A stretch of DNA of 64,000 nucleotides from Flagellimonas abyssi (GTDB lineage Bacteria > Bacteroidota > Bacteroidia > Flavobacteriales > Flavobacteriaceae). Made by a program: the position numbers and the translations under genes. Within the stretch, counting starts at the first letter, position 1, and each line of letters opens with the position of its first letter. Below, piece by piece: positions 17,936 through 28,463 of the stretch. The stretch lies in NCBI RefSeq assembly GCF_019457905.1, contig NZ_JAHZSV010000010.1:1-64000 (forward strand), given 5' to 3'. The notes under the pieces were generated by a model, which saw nothing but the letters and a program-made list of their open reading frames with translations, was not told the DNA's origin and ran no database searches.

Positions 17936-19555
17936 TTATTTTCCGTTGAACCAAATCATTACATACACCACAATGGCTATGATGATGGTGGAAATGACGA
18001 TATCCTTCCAATTGTAGCTATTTTTATTGTCCTTTCTTTCCTCTTCGGAAATCGTGGCATAGGTCAGGTTTTTCAGTTTCTCTTCTGATGGTGGCGCGGT
18101 AGCGTAGCTCACGACCAAAATCAGGATAATACAGAATAAGAAGAACCATGATGCAAACGATAGGAAGTTCATATCGCCCAACAAGAACCAGAAACTATCG
18201 GGATTCAATGAATCTTTTACCAATTCCAGTACAATTCGGACGGCTCCCACAATAAATCCGACCACCATGGTCACGAACGCCCCTTGCGCATTGATTCGCT
18301 TATGAAAAATACCCAATAGGAACACAGCTGTAATCGGAGGTGCTATATAGGACTGTACACTTTGCAGGTACTCATAAAGCACTCCTGAGATATTGGCCAT
18401 GATGGGAATCCAAATAATACCGATGATTACCACAATCACTGTGGCAATCTGACCGGTCCGCACCAATTTCTTTTCCGGTGCATTGGGTCTTAATTTCTTA
18501 TAAATATCAACCGTAAACAAGGTGGAGCAAGAATTAAAAACCGAAGCCAAAGAACTCATCAAAGCGGCCAACAGACCTGCAGCCACCAGTCCTCGAAGCC
18601 CCGATGGCAATAAGTTGCTCATCAATACAGGAAAAGCTTGATCAGGACTGTCCCATTGTAATTCTCCACGCATTTTAAGTGTTAAGGCGATAACACCCGG
18701 AATCAAAAACAAGAATACGGGTAACAGTTTTAACAGGGCTCCGAAAATGGTTCCTCTCCTACCCTCTTTTATGTTCTTTGCCGTCAATGCACGTTGCACG
18801 ATATATTGATCGGTACACCAATACCAGATACCCGTAATGGTACTGGCAATCAAAAGTGGCGGCCATGGAAAATCGGGATCCGAGGCTGCTCTCCACATAT
18901 TCAAATATTCTGGGGTTACGGTTTCCTTCATACTTTCCCATCCTCCGACATGATCAAGACCAATAAAGGTAAGTGCAGCGGCCCCGATCACCAAAATAAC
19001 GGCTTGCAGGGTCTCGGTATAAACAACCGCCCTCATACCTCCCAGCACTGTGTAGATTCCAGTCAGTACGACTGTTGCAATGGCACCTGTCCAAAAATCG
19101 ATGCCCAAGAGTGCGGAAACCACAATTCCGCCTGCATAAATGGTCACGGAAATTTTGGTGAGCACGTAGGCCACGATGGAGAATACGGACAGTATCCACC
19201 TCGCCCTAGCGTCAAAACGTTTTTCCAGGAACTCGGGCATGGTGAAAACTCCAGCTCTTGCATAAAAGGGCAGGAATACCCATCCCAGAATCAAAACTAC
19301 CCAAGCTTGTATTTCGTAAATCAACATGGGCAAACGGTCCCCGGCACCAGCTCCTGCCAATCCCACAACGTGTTCCGACCCTATATTTGAGGCAAAAATA
19401 GACGCTCCTACAACGAACCATCCTACATTCCTACCAGCCAAAAAATAGTCTTCGGTATTGTTCTCCTTTTTACGGATTACCCATAGTGCAATTCCCAGAA
19501 GAATCAAAAAGTATATGGATATGGCTACCCAATCAAACGTATCCAATGTCTGCAT
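17936..19555 (-). CDS. Sodium:solute symporter (SSS/SGLT family), probable L-arabinose importer
   Basis: The 539-residue product is an inner-membrane sodium-coupled transporter with about 14 membrane spans. The first span is WVAISIYFLILLGIALWVIR. The signature region around NIGSEHVVGLAGAGAG matches the SGLT branch, which carries sugars. WYWCTDQYIVQRALTAKNIK is another conserved segment. The ATG at 19555 gives MQTLDTFDWVAIS; an upstream ATG at 19612 would overlap the mutarotase gene and is not credible. It is the last gene of the arabinose operon, 10 nt after the mutarotase. Gut Bacteroides araR loci carry an equivalent transporter beside araA, which supports arabinose as substrate. Confidence 0.9.
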   Translation of the reverse strand: MQTLDTFDWVAISIYFLILLGIALWVIRKKENNTEDYFLAGRNVGWFVVGASIFASNIGSEHVVGLAGAGAGDRLPMLIYEIQAWVVLILGWVFLPFYARAGVFTMPEFLEKRFDARARWILSVFSIVAYVLTKISVTIYAGGIVVSALLGIDFWTGAIATVVLTGIYTVLGGMRAVVYTETLQAVILVIGAAALTFIGLDHVGGWESMKETVTPEYLNMWRAASDPDFPWPPLLIASTITGIWYWCTDQYIVQRALTAKNIKEGRRGTIFGALLKLLPVFLFLIPGVIALTLKMRGELQWDSPDQAFPVLMSNLLPSGLRGLVAAGLLAALMSSLASVFNSCSTLFTVDIYKKLRPNAPEKKLVRTGQIATVIVVIIGIIWIPIMANISGVLYEYLQSVQSYIAPPITAVFLLGIFHKRINAQGAFVTMVVGFIVGAVRIVLELVKDSLNPDSFWFLLGDMNFLSFASWFFLFCIILILVVSYATAPPSEEKLKNLTYATISEEERKDNKNSYNWKDIVISTIIIAIVVYVMIWFNGK

Positions 19556-19565
19556 GGCAGTTATT

Positions 19566-20753
19566 TTATTTGGTTGATAATTTATACATGGTCCTCGAAG
19601 TATATTTTTCACCAGGATTCAGCCTAACCGATGGAAAATCTGACTGGTTGGGACTATCTGGATAGTGTTGGGTTTCCAAACAGAAGCCTGAACGCTTGAC
19701 ATAGGTACCCCCTGCTTTTGCAGGCAAGGTTCCATCCAAAAAGTTTCCGCTATAAAACTGAATCGCGGGCTCGTTGGTGTATACTTCCATAAAACGTCCC
19801 GTTTTTTCGTGATATGCCGAGGCGGCCAAACGAAAGTTGTCCTTACCCTCATTAAGCACCCAACAATGATCATAACCGCCACCAAGTCCCAATTGCTCGT
19901 TTTCGGCCTCTATCTCCTTACCTATTAGTTTCGGCTCCTTGAAATCGAAAGGCGTTCCCGCTACTTTCCTTAATTCTCCAGTCGGAATCAAACCTCCATC
20001 AACGGGCAAGTAGGTATCGGCATTCAAATAAATCTTATGGTCCAAAACTGGTTTGGAAAGTTGTCCTGAAAGATTAAAATAACTGTGCTGCGTTAAGTTG
20101 ACAACTGTTGGTTTGTCCGTCACAGCTTCATACTGAATATCCAATGCATTGTCATCCGTAAGCGTATAGGTGACCTTTACATCCAATTTTCCGGGGTATC
20201 CTTCCTCTCCATCTTCACTGGTGTAGGTAAGCTCAACGGTAGCGCCTTCCTCAGTAGTTTTGGCAACTCCATCCCATACCACTTTATCGAATCCTTTCTC
20301 TCCTCCATGCAAATGGTTATCGCCATCGTTTGTGGCCAGCGTATAGGTTTCTCCGTCCAAAGAAAACTTCCCGTTGGCTATACGGTTTCCATACCGGCCA
20401 ATAAGTGCCCCAAAAAACGGGTTTCCATCAAGATATTGGTCCAGATCATCAAAACCTAAAACAATGTCCTCATAGGCCCCATTGCTATCTGGAGCTGTCC
20501 AGCGGGTGATGATACCCCCGTAGGTAATGACATCCACTTCTGTTCCCGCTTCATTTTTCAGCGTGAATTTTTTCACTTTTGTGCCATCTGGCATTTCTCC
20601 AAAGATGGTCTCCTCAATGGGGTTTTGTGTACTTTCAGTTTTTGCAGTTTCCATTTCTGACTGGCTTTCTTTTTTGTTTTCCTTACAGCTGATAATTGTA
20701 AAGACCAAAAGTAAAACCCCGTAAAATATAGAAGGTTTGGTTATCCTCATCAT
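19566..20753 (-). CDS. galM: Aldose 1-epimerase (mutarotase), lipoprotein form
   Basis: The 395-residue product carries a lipoprotein signal (TIISC, Cys23) and a charged linker of about 30 residues before the catalytic beta-sandwich. Catalytic features visible are the histidine in NLTQHSYFNLSG and the glutamate in FCLETQHYPDSPN; the sugar-binding loops NDGDNHLHGG and GRYGNRIANG are intact. It interconverts alpha and beta anomers, here probably of L-arabinose, on the outer face of a membrane before uptake by the symporter. The double Met at the start leaves two possible ATGs (20753 or 20750). It is 20 nt downstream of araA. Confidence 0.93.
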   Translation of the reverse strand: MMRITKPSIFYGVLLLVFTIISCKENKKESQSEMETAKTESTQNPIEETIFGEMPDGTKVKKFTLKNEAGTEVDVITYGGIITRWTAPDSNGAYEDIVLGFDDLDQYLDGNPFFGALIGRYGNRIANGKFSLDGETYTLATNDGDNHLHGGEKGFDKVVWDGVAKTTEEGATVELTYTSEDGEEGYPGKLDVKVTYTLTDDNALDIQYEAVTDKPTVVNLTQHSYFNLSGQLSKPVLDHKIYLNADTYLPVDGGLIPTGELRKVAGTPFDFKEPKLIGKEIEAENEQLGLGGGYDHCWVLNEGKDNFRLAASAYHEKTGRFMEVYTNEPAIQFYSGNFLDGTLPAKAGGTYVKRSGFCLETQHYPDSPNQSDFPSVRLNPGEKYTSRTMYKLSTK

Positions 20754-20773
20754 TATAATTTTAAGTTAGTTGA

Positions 20774-22279
20774 TTACATTCCATGCTGAAACAAATGATA
20801 GTATGCTTCATTGGCGTGGAGTTGATCTTTAAATGCTCTAAGTTTCGTGTCCGAATCTATGACTAAAAGTTCTATTCCGAAAATATCGGCAAAATCTTCC
20901 ATATATTCAGTGGTCAACGCTTGGGTATATACCGTATGGTGCGCTCCTCCCGCATGAATCCAAGCGGTTGCGGCAATATCCAAGTTGGGCTTAGGGTCCC
21001 AAAGTACCCGTGCCACTGGTAATTTTGGCAAATCGGCCATGGGAGCTACTGCTTCCACTTCGTTCACGATCAAACGGAACCTGTTGCCCATATCTATCAA
21101 TGAAGCATTCAATGCATCACCTGCGGGAGAGTCGAAGACCAACCTAACAGGGTCTTCCTTGCCACCAATACCCAACGGATGCACTTCACAAGAGGGTTTT
21201 GCACTTGCAATGGAAGGACAAATCTCCAACATGTGCGAGCCCAAAACATAATCTTTTTGAGGTGTAAAGTGGTAGGTATAATCTTCCATAAAGGAAGTGC
21301 CACCTTCCAACCCTTCGGCCATTACTTTCATGGTACGGGTCAAGGCGGCGGTTTTCCAATCACCTTCGCCACCAAAGCCATATCCGTCGGCCATCAAACG
21401 CTGTACTGCGAGACCTGGCAACTGTTTAAGGGTTCCAAGATTCTCGAAAGTATCCGTGAATGCCTTAAAGCCACCATCGTCCAAGAAGGTTCTAAGTCCC
21501 AATTCTATTCTGGCTGAATCTATCAAAGACTGTCTTTGTGCTCCATTCTTTTGAAGCGATTCTGACAGATTATAGCTGGCTTCGTATTCCTCGATCAGTT
21601 GATCAACGGCTTTTTGTTCCAATCCATTGATAATATTGGTAATATCGGATGAATCATAACCGTTCACAGCTACACCAAAACGTAATTGAGCTGCGACTTT
21701 ATCGCCTTCGGTAACAGCGACTTCTCGCATATTGTCGCCAATTCTGGCCACTTTCATATGTTGTAATTCATCAACTCCCAAAGCAACTCGCGACCAAATG
21801 GCCAATTTTTTTTGAACTCGCTCATCTTTCCAATGACCTACAACCACTTTGCGATTCTTGCGCATTCTGGACATCATAAATCCAAACTCTCGGTCACCAT
21901 GTGCGGATTGATTCAGATTCATAAAATCCATATCAATGCTGTCCCAAGGAATCTCTGCATTGAATTGGGTGTGCAGGTGGCACAAAGGCTTGCTCAATAT
22001 CTTGAGTCCTGCAATCCACATTTTAGCTGGGGAAAAAGTATGCATCCAGGTAACGACCCCTATACAAGAGGTGGAGTTACTTGCTTCACGACAGAGAGCG
22101 GTAATTTCTTGCGGTGTGGTTACAATGGGTTTAAAAACCAAGGTGACGGGCAATTTTCCAGCTGCATTCAATCCATCAACAATATTTTTTGAATTGCTCG
22201 CGACTTGTTTTAAGGTCTCCGGCCCGTACAAATGTTGACTTCCTGTTACAAACCAGATTTCCTTTTTAGCTATTTTCAT
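20774..22279 (-). CDS. araA: L-arabinose isomerase
   Basis: This 501-residue cytoplasmic enzyme converts L-arabinose to L-ribulose. The four catalytic or metal-binding positions known from the E. coli enzyme are present: Glu in [12 protein letters not shown], Glu in [12 protein letters not shown], His in [10 protein letters not shown] and His in [13 protein letters not shown]. The N-terminus [20 protein letters not shown] is the standard araA start. The length equals the usual 500 residues. It lies in the order araB, araD, araA, mutarotase, symporter. Confidence 0.98.
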   Translation of the reverse strand: MKIAKKEIWFVTGSQHLYGPETLKQVASNSKNIVDGLNAAGKLPVTLVFKPIVTTPQEITALCREASNSTSCIGVVTWMHTFSPAKMWIAGLKILSKPLCHLHTQFNAEIPWDSIDMDFMNLNQSAHGDREFGFMMSRMRKNRKVVVGHWKDERVQKKLAIWSRVALGVDELQHMKVARIGDNMREVAVTEGDKVAAQLRFGVAVNGYDSSDITNIINGLEQKAVDQLIEEYEASYNLSESLQKNGAQRQSLIDSARIELGLRTFLDDGGFKAFTDTFENLGTLKQLPGLAVQRLMADGYGFGGEGDWKTAALTRTMKVMAEGLEGGTSFMEDYTYHFTPQKDYVLGSHMLEICPSIASAKPSCEVHPLGIGGKEDPVRLVFDSPAGDALNASLIDMGNRFRLIVNEVEAVAPMADLPKLPVARVLWDPKPNLDIAATAWIHAGGAHHTVYTQALTTEYMEDFADIFGIELLVIDSDTKLRAFKDQLHANEAYYHLFQHGM

Positions 22280-22293
22280 TTATTTTGATTTAT

Positions 22294-22995
22294 TTATTGA
22301 CCGTAGTAGGCATTTTTACCGTGTTTACGCTCGTAATGTTTTTTTATTAATGAATCTTTTAATCTTGGAGCTTGCGGATTTATCTGCAAAGTCAAATACG
22401 CCATTTGGGCAACCGTTTCCAACACTTTGGTATTGTAAACGGCTTTGGCCGCATTTTTGCCCCAAGCAAACGGCCCATGGTTTCCAATCAGTACCATCTC
22501 GACCTCGTTATAGTCCAAATTTCTATCCTTGAAACAATCCAAAATCTGGATTCCCGTGTTGTGCTCATAGTTTCCTTCGATCAGTTCGTCGGCCATTGGC
22601 GGTGCACAGGGAATATCTTGCGTAAGATGATCGGCATGTGTGGTGCCGAAAATCGGGATGTCCCTTTGTGCCTGTGCCCACGAAACGGAATACATGGCAT
22701 GCGTATGCGCTACTCCACCGATATTCTCCCAATTTTTATAGAGATAGCTATGTGTTTTGGTATCGGATGACGGTCTTAAACTGCCCTCGACCACATTGTT
22801 ATCGTAATCCATGATGACGATATCCTCAGGCTTCAAGGTCTCATAGGGCACACCACTTGGTTTTATCGCGAAAACAGCGTTTTCCCTGTCCACAGCACTC
22901 ACATTACCAAAGGTATATATGACCAAACCCAAGGCATTGAGTTCCATGTTCGCTTCGTAACATTCTTCTTTAAGCGATTTGTATGTAGAGCTCAT
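22294..22995 (-). CDS. araD: L-ribulose-5-phosphate 4-epimerase
   Basis: This 233-residue enzyme converts L-ribulose 5-phosphate to D-xylulose 5-phosphate, which enters the pentose phosphate pathway. The zinc ligands are present in HTHAMYSVSWAQ (two His) and the third in FGTTHADHL/GNHGPFAWG. The acidic residue of SSDTKTHSYLY corresponds to the catalytic Asp region. The start is the ATG at 22995 (MSSTYKSLKEEC), one nucleotide after the araB stop. A longer frame to 23115 runs into araB and encodes no family sequence. Length matches the family (about 231). Confidence 0.97.
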   Translation of the reverse strand: MSSTYKSLKEECYEANMELNALGLVIYTFGNVSAVDRENAVFAIKPSGVPYETLKPEDIVIMDYDNNVVEGSLRPSSDTKTHSYLYKNWENIGGVAHTHAMYSVSWAQAQRDIPIFGTTHADHLTQDIPCAPPMADELIEGNYEHNTGIQILDCFKDRNLDYNEVEMVLIGNHGPFAWGKNAAKAVYNTKVLETVAQMAYLTLQINPQAPRLKDSLIKKHYERKHGKNAYYGQ

Positions 22996-22996
22996 C

Positions 22997-24673
22997 TTAT
23001 GTGTTTTTGTTCGTTTGTTCTTCCACAAAGTTTCCAAGCTGTTTATACGCTTCCAACAACTGGGCATATACCTCCACTTGGGACGCTTGCGGAAAATATT
23101 CTGCTTCAAAGTCACTTCCCATTACCTTACTGGCCTCAATTACATTTCCATAAATCCCTGCGGCCACTGCTGCGTATATCGCCGCACCCAAAGCCGGAGC
23201 TTGATCCGATTCTGCAACTTTAATGGGCATGTTCAATACATTCGCCAAAGTCTGCATAATGAAAGGCGATTTTCTGGCCACGCCACCGATACCGATGACG
23301 GTCTCGATTTTGACACCTTCGTCCTCAAAACGATCCACGATCATTTTGGCGCCAAAGCAAATGGCATTGACCAAGGATTTAAAAATATGGGGGGCCTTCG
23401 TACCCAGCGATATTCCAGAAATGGCACTTTTCAATTCTTGATTGGCGTCGGGAGTTCTCCTGCCATTTACCCAGTCCAATGCGACCGGGACGACTTCGGA
23501 CAAAGCAATTGCCTCCGCCTGTTCCGCCAAAGACCGAATAAATTTTGATTCTATTTCATCTTTGAGCTCGGCTTTTTGTTCCTCCGACAACACCTCGGAG
23601 TTTAAAACCAAGTTATCTATTGGCCATTGCAATACGTCCTTGAACCATGCCAATACATCACCAAAAGCGGATTGACCTGCTTCTAGACCGACCATGCCAG
23701 GGATTACGGAACCATCGACCTGTCCACATATGCCTTTAACCGTTTTGTCGCCCACTGCTTGGTTGGATGAGACCATGATGTCACAAGTGGAGGTTCCCAT
23801 GACTCGGACCAGTGCGTGGTGGTCTACTTTGGCGCCAACGGCACCTGCATGGGCATCAAAAGTACCCACAGCGATTACGGTATCGGTAGTAAGACCTAAT
23901 TTGTCCGCCCACTCTTTGTTCAGATGGCCCGCAACTTCGTTCGATGTAAATGTATCTTGATACAGATTATCACGAAGTGATGCCAAGTACGGATCCAGTT
24001 TTGATAAAAAAGCTGAATCGGGAAGTCCGCCCCAGCTTTCGTGCCACATGGCTTTGTGTCCTGCTGCGCATCTACTTCTTTTAAATGCCTTTAAATCTTT
24101 TTCATCCGCCAAAAGATAAGTGATAAAGTCACAGTGTTCCATCCATGTATGGGTAGCATCAACTACGCTTTTATCTTCTCTGGCCACATGAAGAATTTTG
24201 GCCCAGAACCACTCGGAAGAATAAATGCCACCTTCATATTTGGTGTAATCTTCTCCGCCCCAGCTTCTGGCCAGTTCGTTGATTTCGTTTGCTTCTTTTA
24301 CAGCGGTGTGGTCTTTCCAAAGCACCATCATGGCGTTCGGATTTTCCTCAAAACCATCCTTGCAGGCCAATGGAGTGCCGTCTTGGGTCACTGGCATTGG
24401 CGAGGAACCTGTGGTATCGATACAGATTCCTTTTACGGTTTCTGGGGACACCTCGCTTTGCTTCATCACGGAGGCTATGGTATGCTCCAATCCCTCTATA
24501 TGATCTAAGGGGTGTTGTCGAAACTGGTTGATGGCGGGGTCACAGTATTTTTGTGCTTTCCATCTAGGATACCAGAATACTTCGGAGGCCAGTTCCGCTC
24601 CGTTTTGGGAATCGATCATTACCGCTCTTACCGAGTCGGAACCATAATCGAGTCCTATTACATATTTCTTCAT
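22997..24673 (-). CDS. araB: Ribulokinase
   Basis: The 558-residue product phosphorylates L-ribulose. It is an FGGY-family kinase: the N-terminal phosphate loop is VIGLDYGSDSVRAVMID, and the C-terminal half has the adenine-binding segments GIGGVARKSPFIMQTLANVL and APALGAAIYAAVAAG. ICIDTTGSSPMPV is characteristic of the AraB branch. The length equals that of the E. coli enzyme. It is 24 nt downstream of the GH127 gene and nearly touches araD. Confidence 0.97.
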   Translation of the reverse strand: MKKYVIGLDYGSDSVRAVMIDSQNGAELASEVFWYPRWKAQKYCDPAINQFRQHPLDHIEGLEHTIASVMKQSEVSPETVKGICIDTTGSSPMPVTQDGTPLACKDGFEENPNAMMVLWKDHTAVKEANEINELARSWGGEDYTKYEGGIYSSEWFWAKILHVAREDKSVVDATHTWMEHCDFITYLLADEKDLKAFKRSRCAAGHKAMWHESWGGLPDSAFLSKLDPYLASLRDNLYQDTFTSNEVAGHLNKEWADKLGLTTDTVIAVGTFDAHAGAVGAKVDHHALVRVMGTSTCDIMVSSNQAVGDKTVKGICGQVDGSVIPGMVGLEAGQSAFGDVLAWFKDVLQWPIDNLVLNSEVLSEEQKAELKDEIESKFIRSLAEQAEAIALSEVVPVALDWVNGRRTPDANQELKSAISGISLGTKAPHIFKSLVNAICFGAKMIVDRFEDEGVKIETVIGIGGVARKSPFIMQTLANVLNMPIKVAESDQAPALGAAIYAAVAAGIYGNVIEASKVMGSDFEAEYFPQASQVEVYAQLLEAYKQLGNFVEEQTNKNT

Positions 24674-24697
24674 TGGTTCTTTTCTATCTTCAATGCA

Positions 24698-26674
24698 TTA
24701 ATTTTCCTCTGTAGGTAACCACACCTTCATTTTACCAATACCACGATTGGACCATGCGTAATAGGGTATGGCGGTTAACTTCTCATTTGATATGGTTTTG
24801 ACACCTCCCAATAATTCGGGCTGCATCTCCACCTTGAATTCTTCATTGGCAGTGAGCCGGATATTATCAAAAGTGCTTTTATTATCAATTTCCTCTACCG
24901 CATAAACGATAGGACCGTACTCAAGGGACATTTTCCCCAGGTCTTCTTCGACTTCTGGATTGGCCTTCACTTTTCTTACGGACATTGGGAACTCCAATTC
25001 CACCTGATCCCCAGATTTCCATGTTCTGGTCAGCGTGAAATAGCCATTATCAGCAACCACATCGATCTCCTCCTCATTTAAGCTAAGCTTATTGCTTGCT
25101 TCATCTTTGGAAACATATTGATACAAATCTCCAGGCAAAACGGCATTCCTGGACCAGCCAGGTATCCTGAACTTTACGGTAAATTCTCCTTCCATCTCTG
25201 GTTCTACAGTGAATTTAACTTTCCCGTCCCATGGGTACGATGTGTCTTGAGTGACTATTATGTCTTGATTCTGCAATTCCACCTTTGCCTCATTGCTCGC
25301 ATATAAGTTCGTATACAGGGTATTGCCCGTTTTGGAATAGATAAGCCCTGGCATGGCGGGAATAAAACGGATTACATTGGTAGGACAGCAAGAGCAGTCG
25401 AACCAATCCTTTCGGGTGCATGCTCCTTGGTTGAATTTGTAAACACCGTCGGATTCCAGAGCGTTGGGATAAAAGAACTGTTGACCATCCAGGGACAGTC
25501 CGGAAATCAACCCGTTGTACAATGTTCTTTCAATAACATCAAAATATTTTACATCCCCCGTGAGGTTGTGCAACCTATGGTTCCAGTAGACATCACCGAT
25601 AGATGCACATGTTTCGTTGTAGGCCGTTAGGTTGGGCAGCTCATAATTTTCACCAAATGCCTCGCCATCATGTTTGGCACCAATGCCTCCCGTGATGTAC
25701 ATTTTTTTGTTGACCATGTTCTCCCAAAGCGTATTTACTGCATCCAAGTAGGCGGTATCTTTTTGAATAGCGGCAATATCCGTCATGGCAGCGTACATAT
25801 AAACCGCTCTTACGGCATGCCCTACCACTTCGTCCTGTGCCACAACGGGCAAGTGATCTTGCGAATAAGCTCCAAAAAGGTCGTGGTTATCAGGATTTCC
25901 CCTGTTATCCAAAAAGTATTTGGAAAGTTTTAGATAATCCTCTTTTCCTGTAATCTGATACAGTTTGATGAGCCCCGTTTCTATGATCTGGTGTCCGGGG
26001 ACAGCAGCGATCTTTCCTTCTCCATCGCCAAAGGTCTTTACCATTAAATCAGCATTTTTGATGGCAATGTCCAAAAAATTTCGCTTCCCGGTTGCTTCGT
26101 AGTGTACGGCTGCCGCTTCGTACAAATGTCCTGCGTTATACAGCTCGTGGCTCGCTGCCAAGGATTCCCAACGTTCCCCTTTGTCAACATTTACCCAGTT
26201 GGCAGGAGGTTTGGCAGGGTCAATGGTTCGCCATGTGGTCAAATAACCATCCGCTTCCTGCCCTATCTTGATAATGGAAACCAACGAATCGACCAATTTT
26301 TCCAATTTGGGATTGGGAGCACTGATGAGTGAGTTGGAAGCTCCCTCAATTATTTTGTAAACATCGGTATCATCAAACGGCATGGCACCTTTTACCTCGC
26401 CTTCCATTTCTCCCCCTGCAATCAAAAAATTGTCAAAACGACCTTCTTGCTGGCATTTGGCCAACGCATATTCAATGGTTTTTTCCTGAACACGTTGTAT
26501 GATCGGCAACCAAAACTCATCATTAAGCTTTACATTCTGTATGTTCACGGACTCAATGGGATAGTCCGGTGACTTACCGGCCATACTTTGATCACCTGCC
26601 TGATTTTTGGATTCTTCCTGGCAGGATATGGTCAACAAAAAAAGACCTGCCAACGTAAATAAATTTTTTTTCAT
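24698..26674 (-). CDS. GH127 beta-L-arabinofuranosidase, lipoprotein
   Basis: The 658-residue enzyme has a lipoprotein signal (LLTISC, Cys18) and a single GH127 (old DUF1680) domain: an alpha/alpha barrel followed by beta-sandwich domains. The zinc-thiolate active site known from Bifidobacterium HypBA1 is conserved: Glu354 and Cys356 in YNETCASIGD, and the CysCys pair 429-430 in FDCSCCPTN, one of which is the nucleophile. HypBA1 removes beta-L-arabinofuranose from hydroxyproline-linked arabinosides of plant extensins. It follows the GH51 gene by six nucleotides and precedes araB, so released arabinose would feed straight into the pathway. The same window also encodes complete hydroxyproline catabolism, consistent with that substrate class. 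Confidence 0.94.
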   Translation of the reverse strand: MKKNLFTLAGLFLLTISCQEESKNQAGDQSMAGKSPDYPIESVNIQNVKLNDEFWLPIIQRVQEKTIEYALAKCQQEGRFDNFLIAGGEMEGEVKGAMPFDDTDVYKIIEGASNSLISAPNPKLEKLVDSLVSIIKIGQEADGYLTTWRTIDPAKPPANWVNVDKGERWESLAASHELYNAGHLYEAAAVHYEATGKRNFLDIAIKNADLMVKTFGDGEGKIAAVPGHQIIETGLIKLYQITGKEDYLKLSKYFLDNRGNPDNHDLFGAYSQDHLPVVAQDEVVGHAVRAVYMYAAMTDIAAIQKDTAYLDAVNTLWENMVNKKMYITGGIGAKHDGEAFGENYELPNLTAYNETCASIGDVYWNHRLHNLTGDVKYFDVIERTLYNGLISGLSLDGQQFFYPNALESDGVYKFNQGACTRKDWFDCSCCPTNVIRFIPAMPGLIYSKTGNTLYTNLYASNEAKVELQNQDIIVTQDTSYPWDGKVKFTVEPEMEGEFTVKFRIPGWSRNAVLPGDLYQYVSKDEASNKLSLNEEEIDVVADNGYFTLTRTWKSGDQVELEFPMSVRKVKANPEVEEDLGKMSLEYGPIVYAVEEIDNKSTFDNIRLTANEEFKVEMQPELLGGVKTISNEKLTAIPYYAWSNRGIGKMKVWLPTEEN

Positions 26675-26680
26675 GTTCTC

Positions 26681-28228
26681 TTAACTTCCCTGTAAGACTA
26701 TAAGTGAGTGTGCGGGGATGGTGAGGGAGATTTTCCCTTTTTTCAATTTGACATCCTTAAATTCCTTCGGTGTCACCTTTTCTGGGTTGTCGAAGGAGTT
26801 ATGATCTTGAAGCTTTTCCGATGTCAAAATATTTCCTTCAATCTTTTTAATTTCCAATGTGGAAATGTCCACCTCTACCTCAACATCCTTTTCCGGGTCA
26901 ATGTTGACCAAAGAAATATGAACTTTCCCTGCTTCATCCTTTGACGCAGATACGGATACCACCGGAAGTCCTCTATACTCTATATTATCTTCAACTTTGG
27001 ATGGCAACAGTTTTGCATCATGGTGCACTTTGTACATGTGCATGACATGGTATGTAGGCGTTTTGATCATTTTCTCTTCATCGGTGAGTATCACTGCCTG
27101 TAGCACATTGACCATTTGTGCCAAGTTGGCCATTTTGACCCTTCGGGCATGATTATTAAATGTATTGAGCACCGTACCTGCAATCATCACATCACGGATG
27201 GTATTCTGTTGAAAAAGTACCCCGTTTGCTACTTCTGGTTCGGCATCGTACCACCCTCCCCATTCGTCGACAAAAAGGTCTACCTTACCATCAGGATCGT
27301 ACTTATCCATTATTTCGATATGCTTGGTCACATATTCTTCCATGTTCAGTGCCTGTTCCATCGTTTTAAAATAGATCTCTTCATCAAAATTGACCGATGG
27401 ACCTTTATCGGACCAATCAAACACAGCATAATCGTGCAGCGCAACGGCCTCCATCAATTCGTGAGGTACATTTTTCATTAAGGTTTCCGTCCAATGATAA
27501 TCGTCTTCAGACGCTCCTGATGCAATCCTGTACACTTCGGTCTCTCCGGACCAACCGGGCATAAAAGTGGCATATTGACGGTAAATGTCCGCGTAATACT
27601 CCGCGGTCATATTTCCGCCACAACCCCATGTTTCGTTGCCCACACCCCAATATTTGACTTTCCAGGGTTCTTCCCTTCCATTTTCACGTCGCCAGTCGGC
27701 CATTGGACTAATTCCGTCATGATTGGTATACTGTACCCAGTCGATAAGCTCCTGCACGGTTCCACTGCCCACGTTGGCTGAGAGATAGGGCTCTGCTTCA
27801 AGCACTTCACAAAGATTTAAAAAGTTATGGGTCCCAAAGCTGTTATCCTCTGTGGTCCCGCCCCACCAACGGTTTACAATGGTAGGCCGATCTTCTTGTG
27901 GACCAACACCGTCCTTCCAGTGATAAGTATCTGCAAAACAGCCTCCCGGCCATCTTAAATTGGGTATACCAAGCTCCTTTAAGGCCGCTATGATATCATT
28001 TCGAACTCCCTCGGTATTGGGAATGATCTTGTTTTCTTCACCAACGTACAGTCCTTCATAAATACAACGTCCAAGATGCTCTGCAAAATGGCCGTAGATA
28101 TGTTTACTGACAATGGGTGCGTCGGCTTCTTCCTGAACGCTGATCTTAATTGGGTCTTGTGCATTGGAAAAAGTAATTAAAAACAAGGCGGCCGTAATGG
28201 TAATGTACCTTAAAATTTTCATGTGCAT
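26681..28228 (-). CDS. GH51 alpha-L-arabinofuranosidase, exported
   Basis: This 515-residue enzyme begins with a signal peptide (ITITAALFLITFSNAQ) and is a typical GH51 (beta/alpha)8 barrel plus C-terminal beta domain. The acid/base Glu is in YWGVGNETWGCGGN and the nucleophile Glu in LFVDEWGGWYD. IPNLRWPGGCFADTYHWKDG is a conserved substrate-binding stretch. It releases terminal alpha-L-arabinofuranose from arabinan, arabinoxylan or arabinogalactan side chains, here in the periplasm. It is the first gene of the arabinose operon. ATGs at 28228 and 28222 are both possible; the second gives MKILRYITITA, the neater signal peptide. Confidence 0.95.
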   Translation of the reverse strand: MHMKILRYITITAALFLITFSNAQDPIKISVQEEADAPIVSKHIYGHFAEHLGRCIYEGLYVGEENKIIPNTEGVRNDIIAALKELGIPNLRWPGGCFADTYHWKDGVGPQEDRPTIVNRWWGGTTEDNSFGTHNFLNLCEVLEAEPYLSANVGSGTVQELIDWVQYTNHDGISPMADWRRENGREEPWKVKYWGVGNETWGCGGNMTAEYYADIYRQYATFMPGWSGETEVYRIASGASEDDYHWTETLMKNVPHELMEAVALHDYAVFDWSDKGPSVNFDEEIYFKTMEQALNMEEYVTKHIEIMDKYDPDGKVDLFVDEWGGWYDAEPEVANGVLFQQNTIRDVMIAGTVLNTFNNHARRVKMANLAQMVNVLQAVILTDEEKMIKTPTYHVMHMYKVHHDAKLLPSKVEDNIEYRGLPVVSVSASKDEAGKVHISLVNIDPEKDVEVEVDISTLEIKKIEGNILTSEKLQDHNSFDNPEKVTPKEFKDVKLKKGKISLTIPAHSLIVLQGS

Positions 28229-28463
28229 TTGGTTTAATCTGTTTTAGTTTTATGTCAAAGACAACAAAATTCTCCCCTAATTTGCTTTTTTTTAAAACCC
28301 CTTAGAGAGGATTTTTTTTTATAAGTGTTTTATTTACATTTTTAAAATAACGAAAGTTTTTTGGTTAAAACAAAAAAAAAGATGTTTCAATCGAAAAAAG
28401 TTCCCAAAAGATCAGTATTCAGAAATGTTTATATTTTAGCAATCGGAATTTATACGTTAAGAA

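Noticed and set aside
18794-19390. Open frame of 198 codons on the plus strand, opposite the symporter
   Set aside because: Its sequence is rich in His, Gln and Cys, lacks any recognisable domain and lies fully opposite a conserved membrane protein gene; it is a shadow frame.
28327-28351. TTATTT...AAATAA inverted repeat as an AraR operator
   Set aside because: The arms are six A/T bases only and the flanks do not pair. In such AT-rich DNA it has no weight, and I do not remember the AraR consensus well enough to test it.
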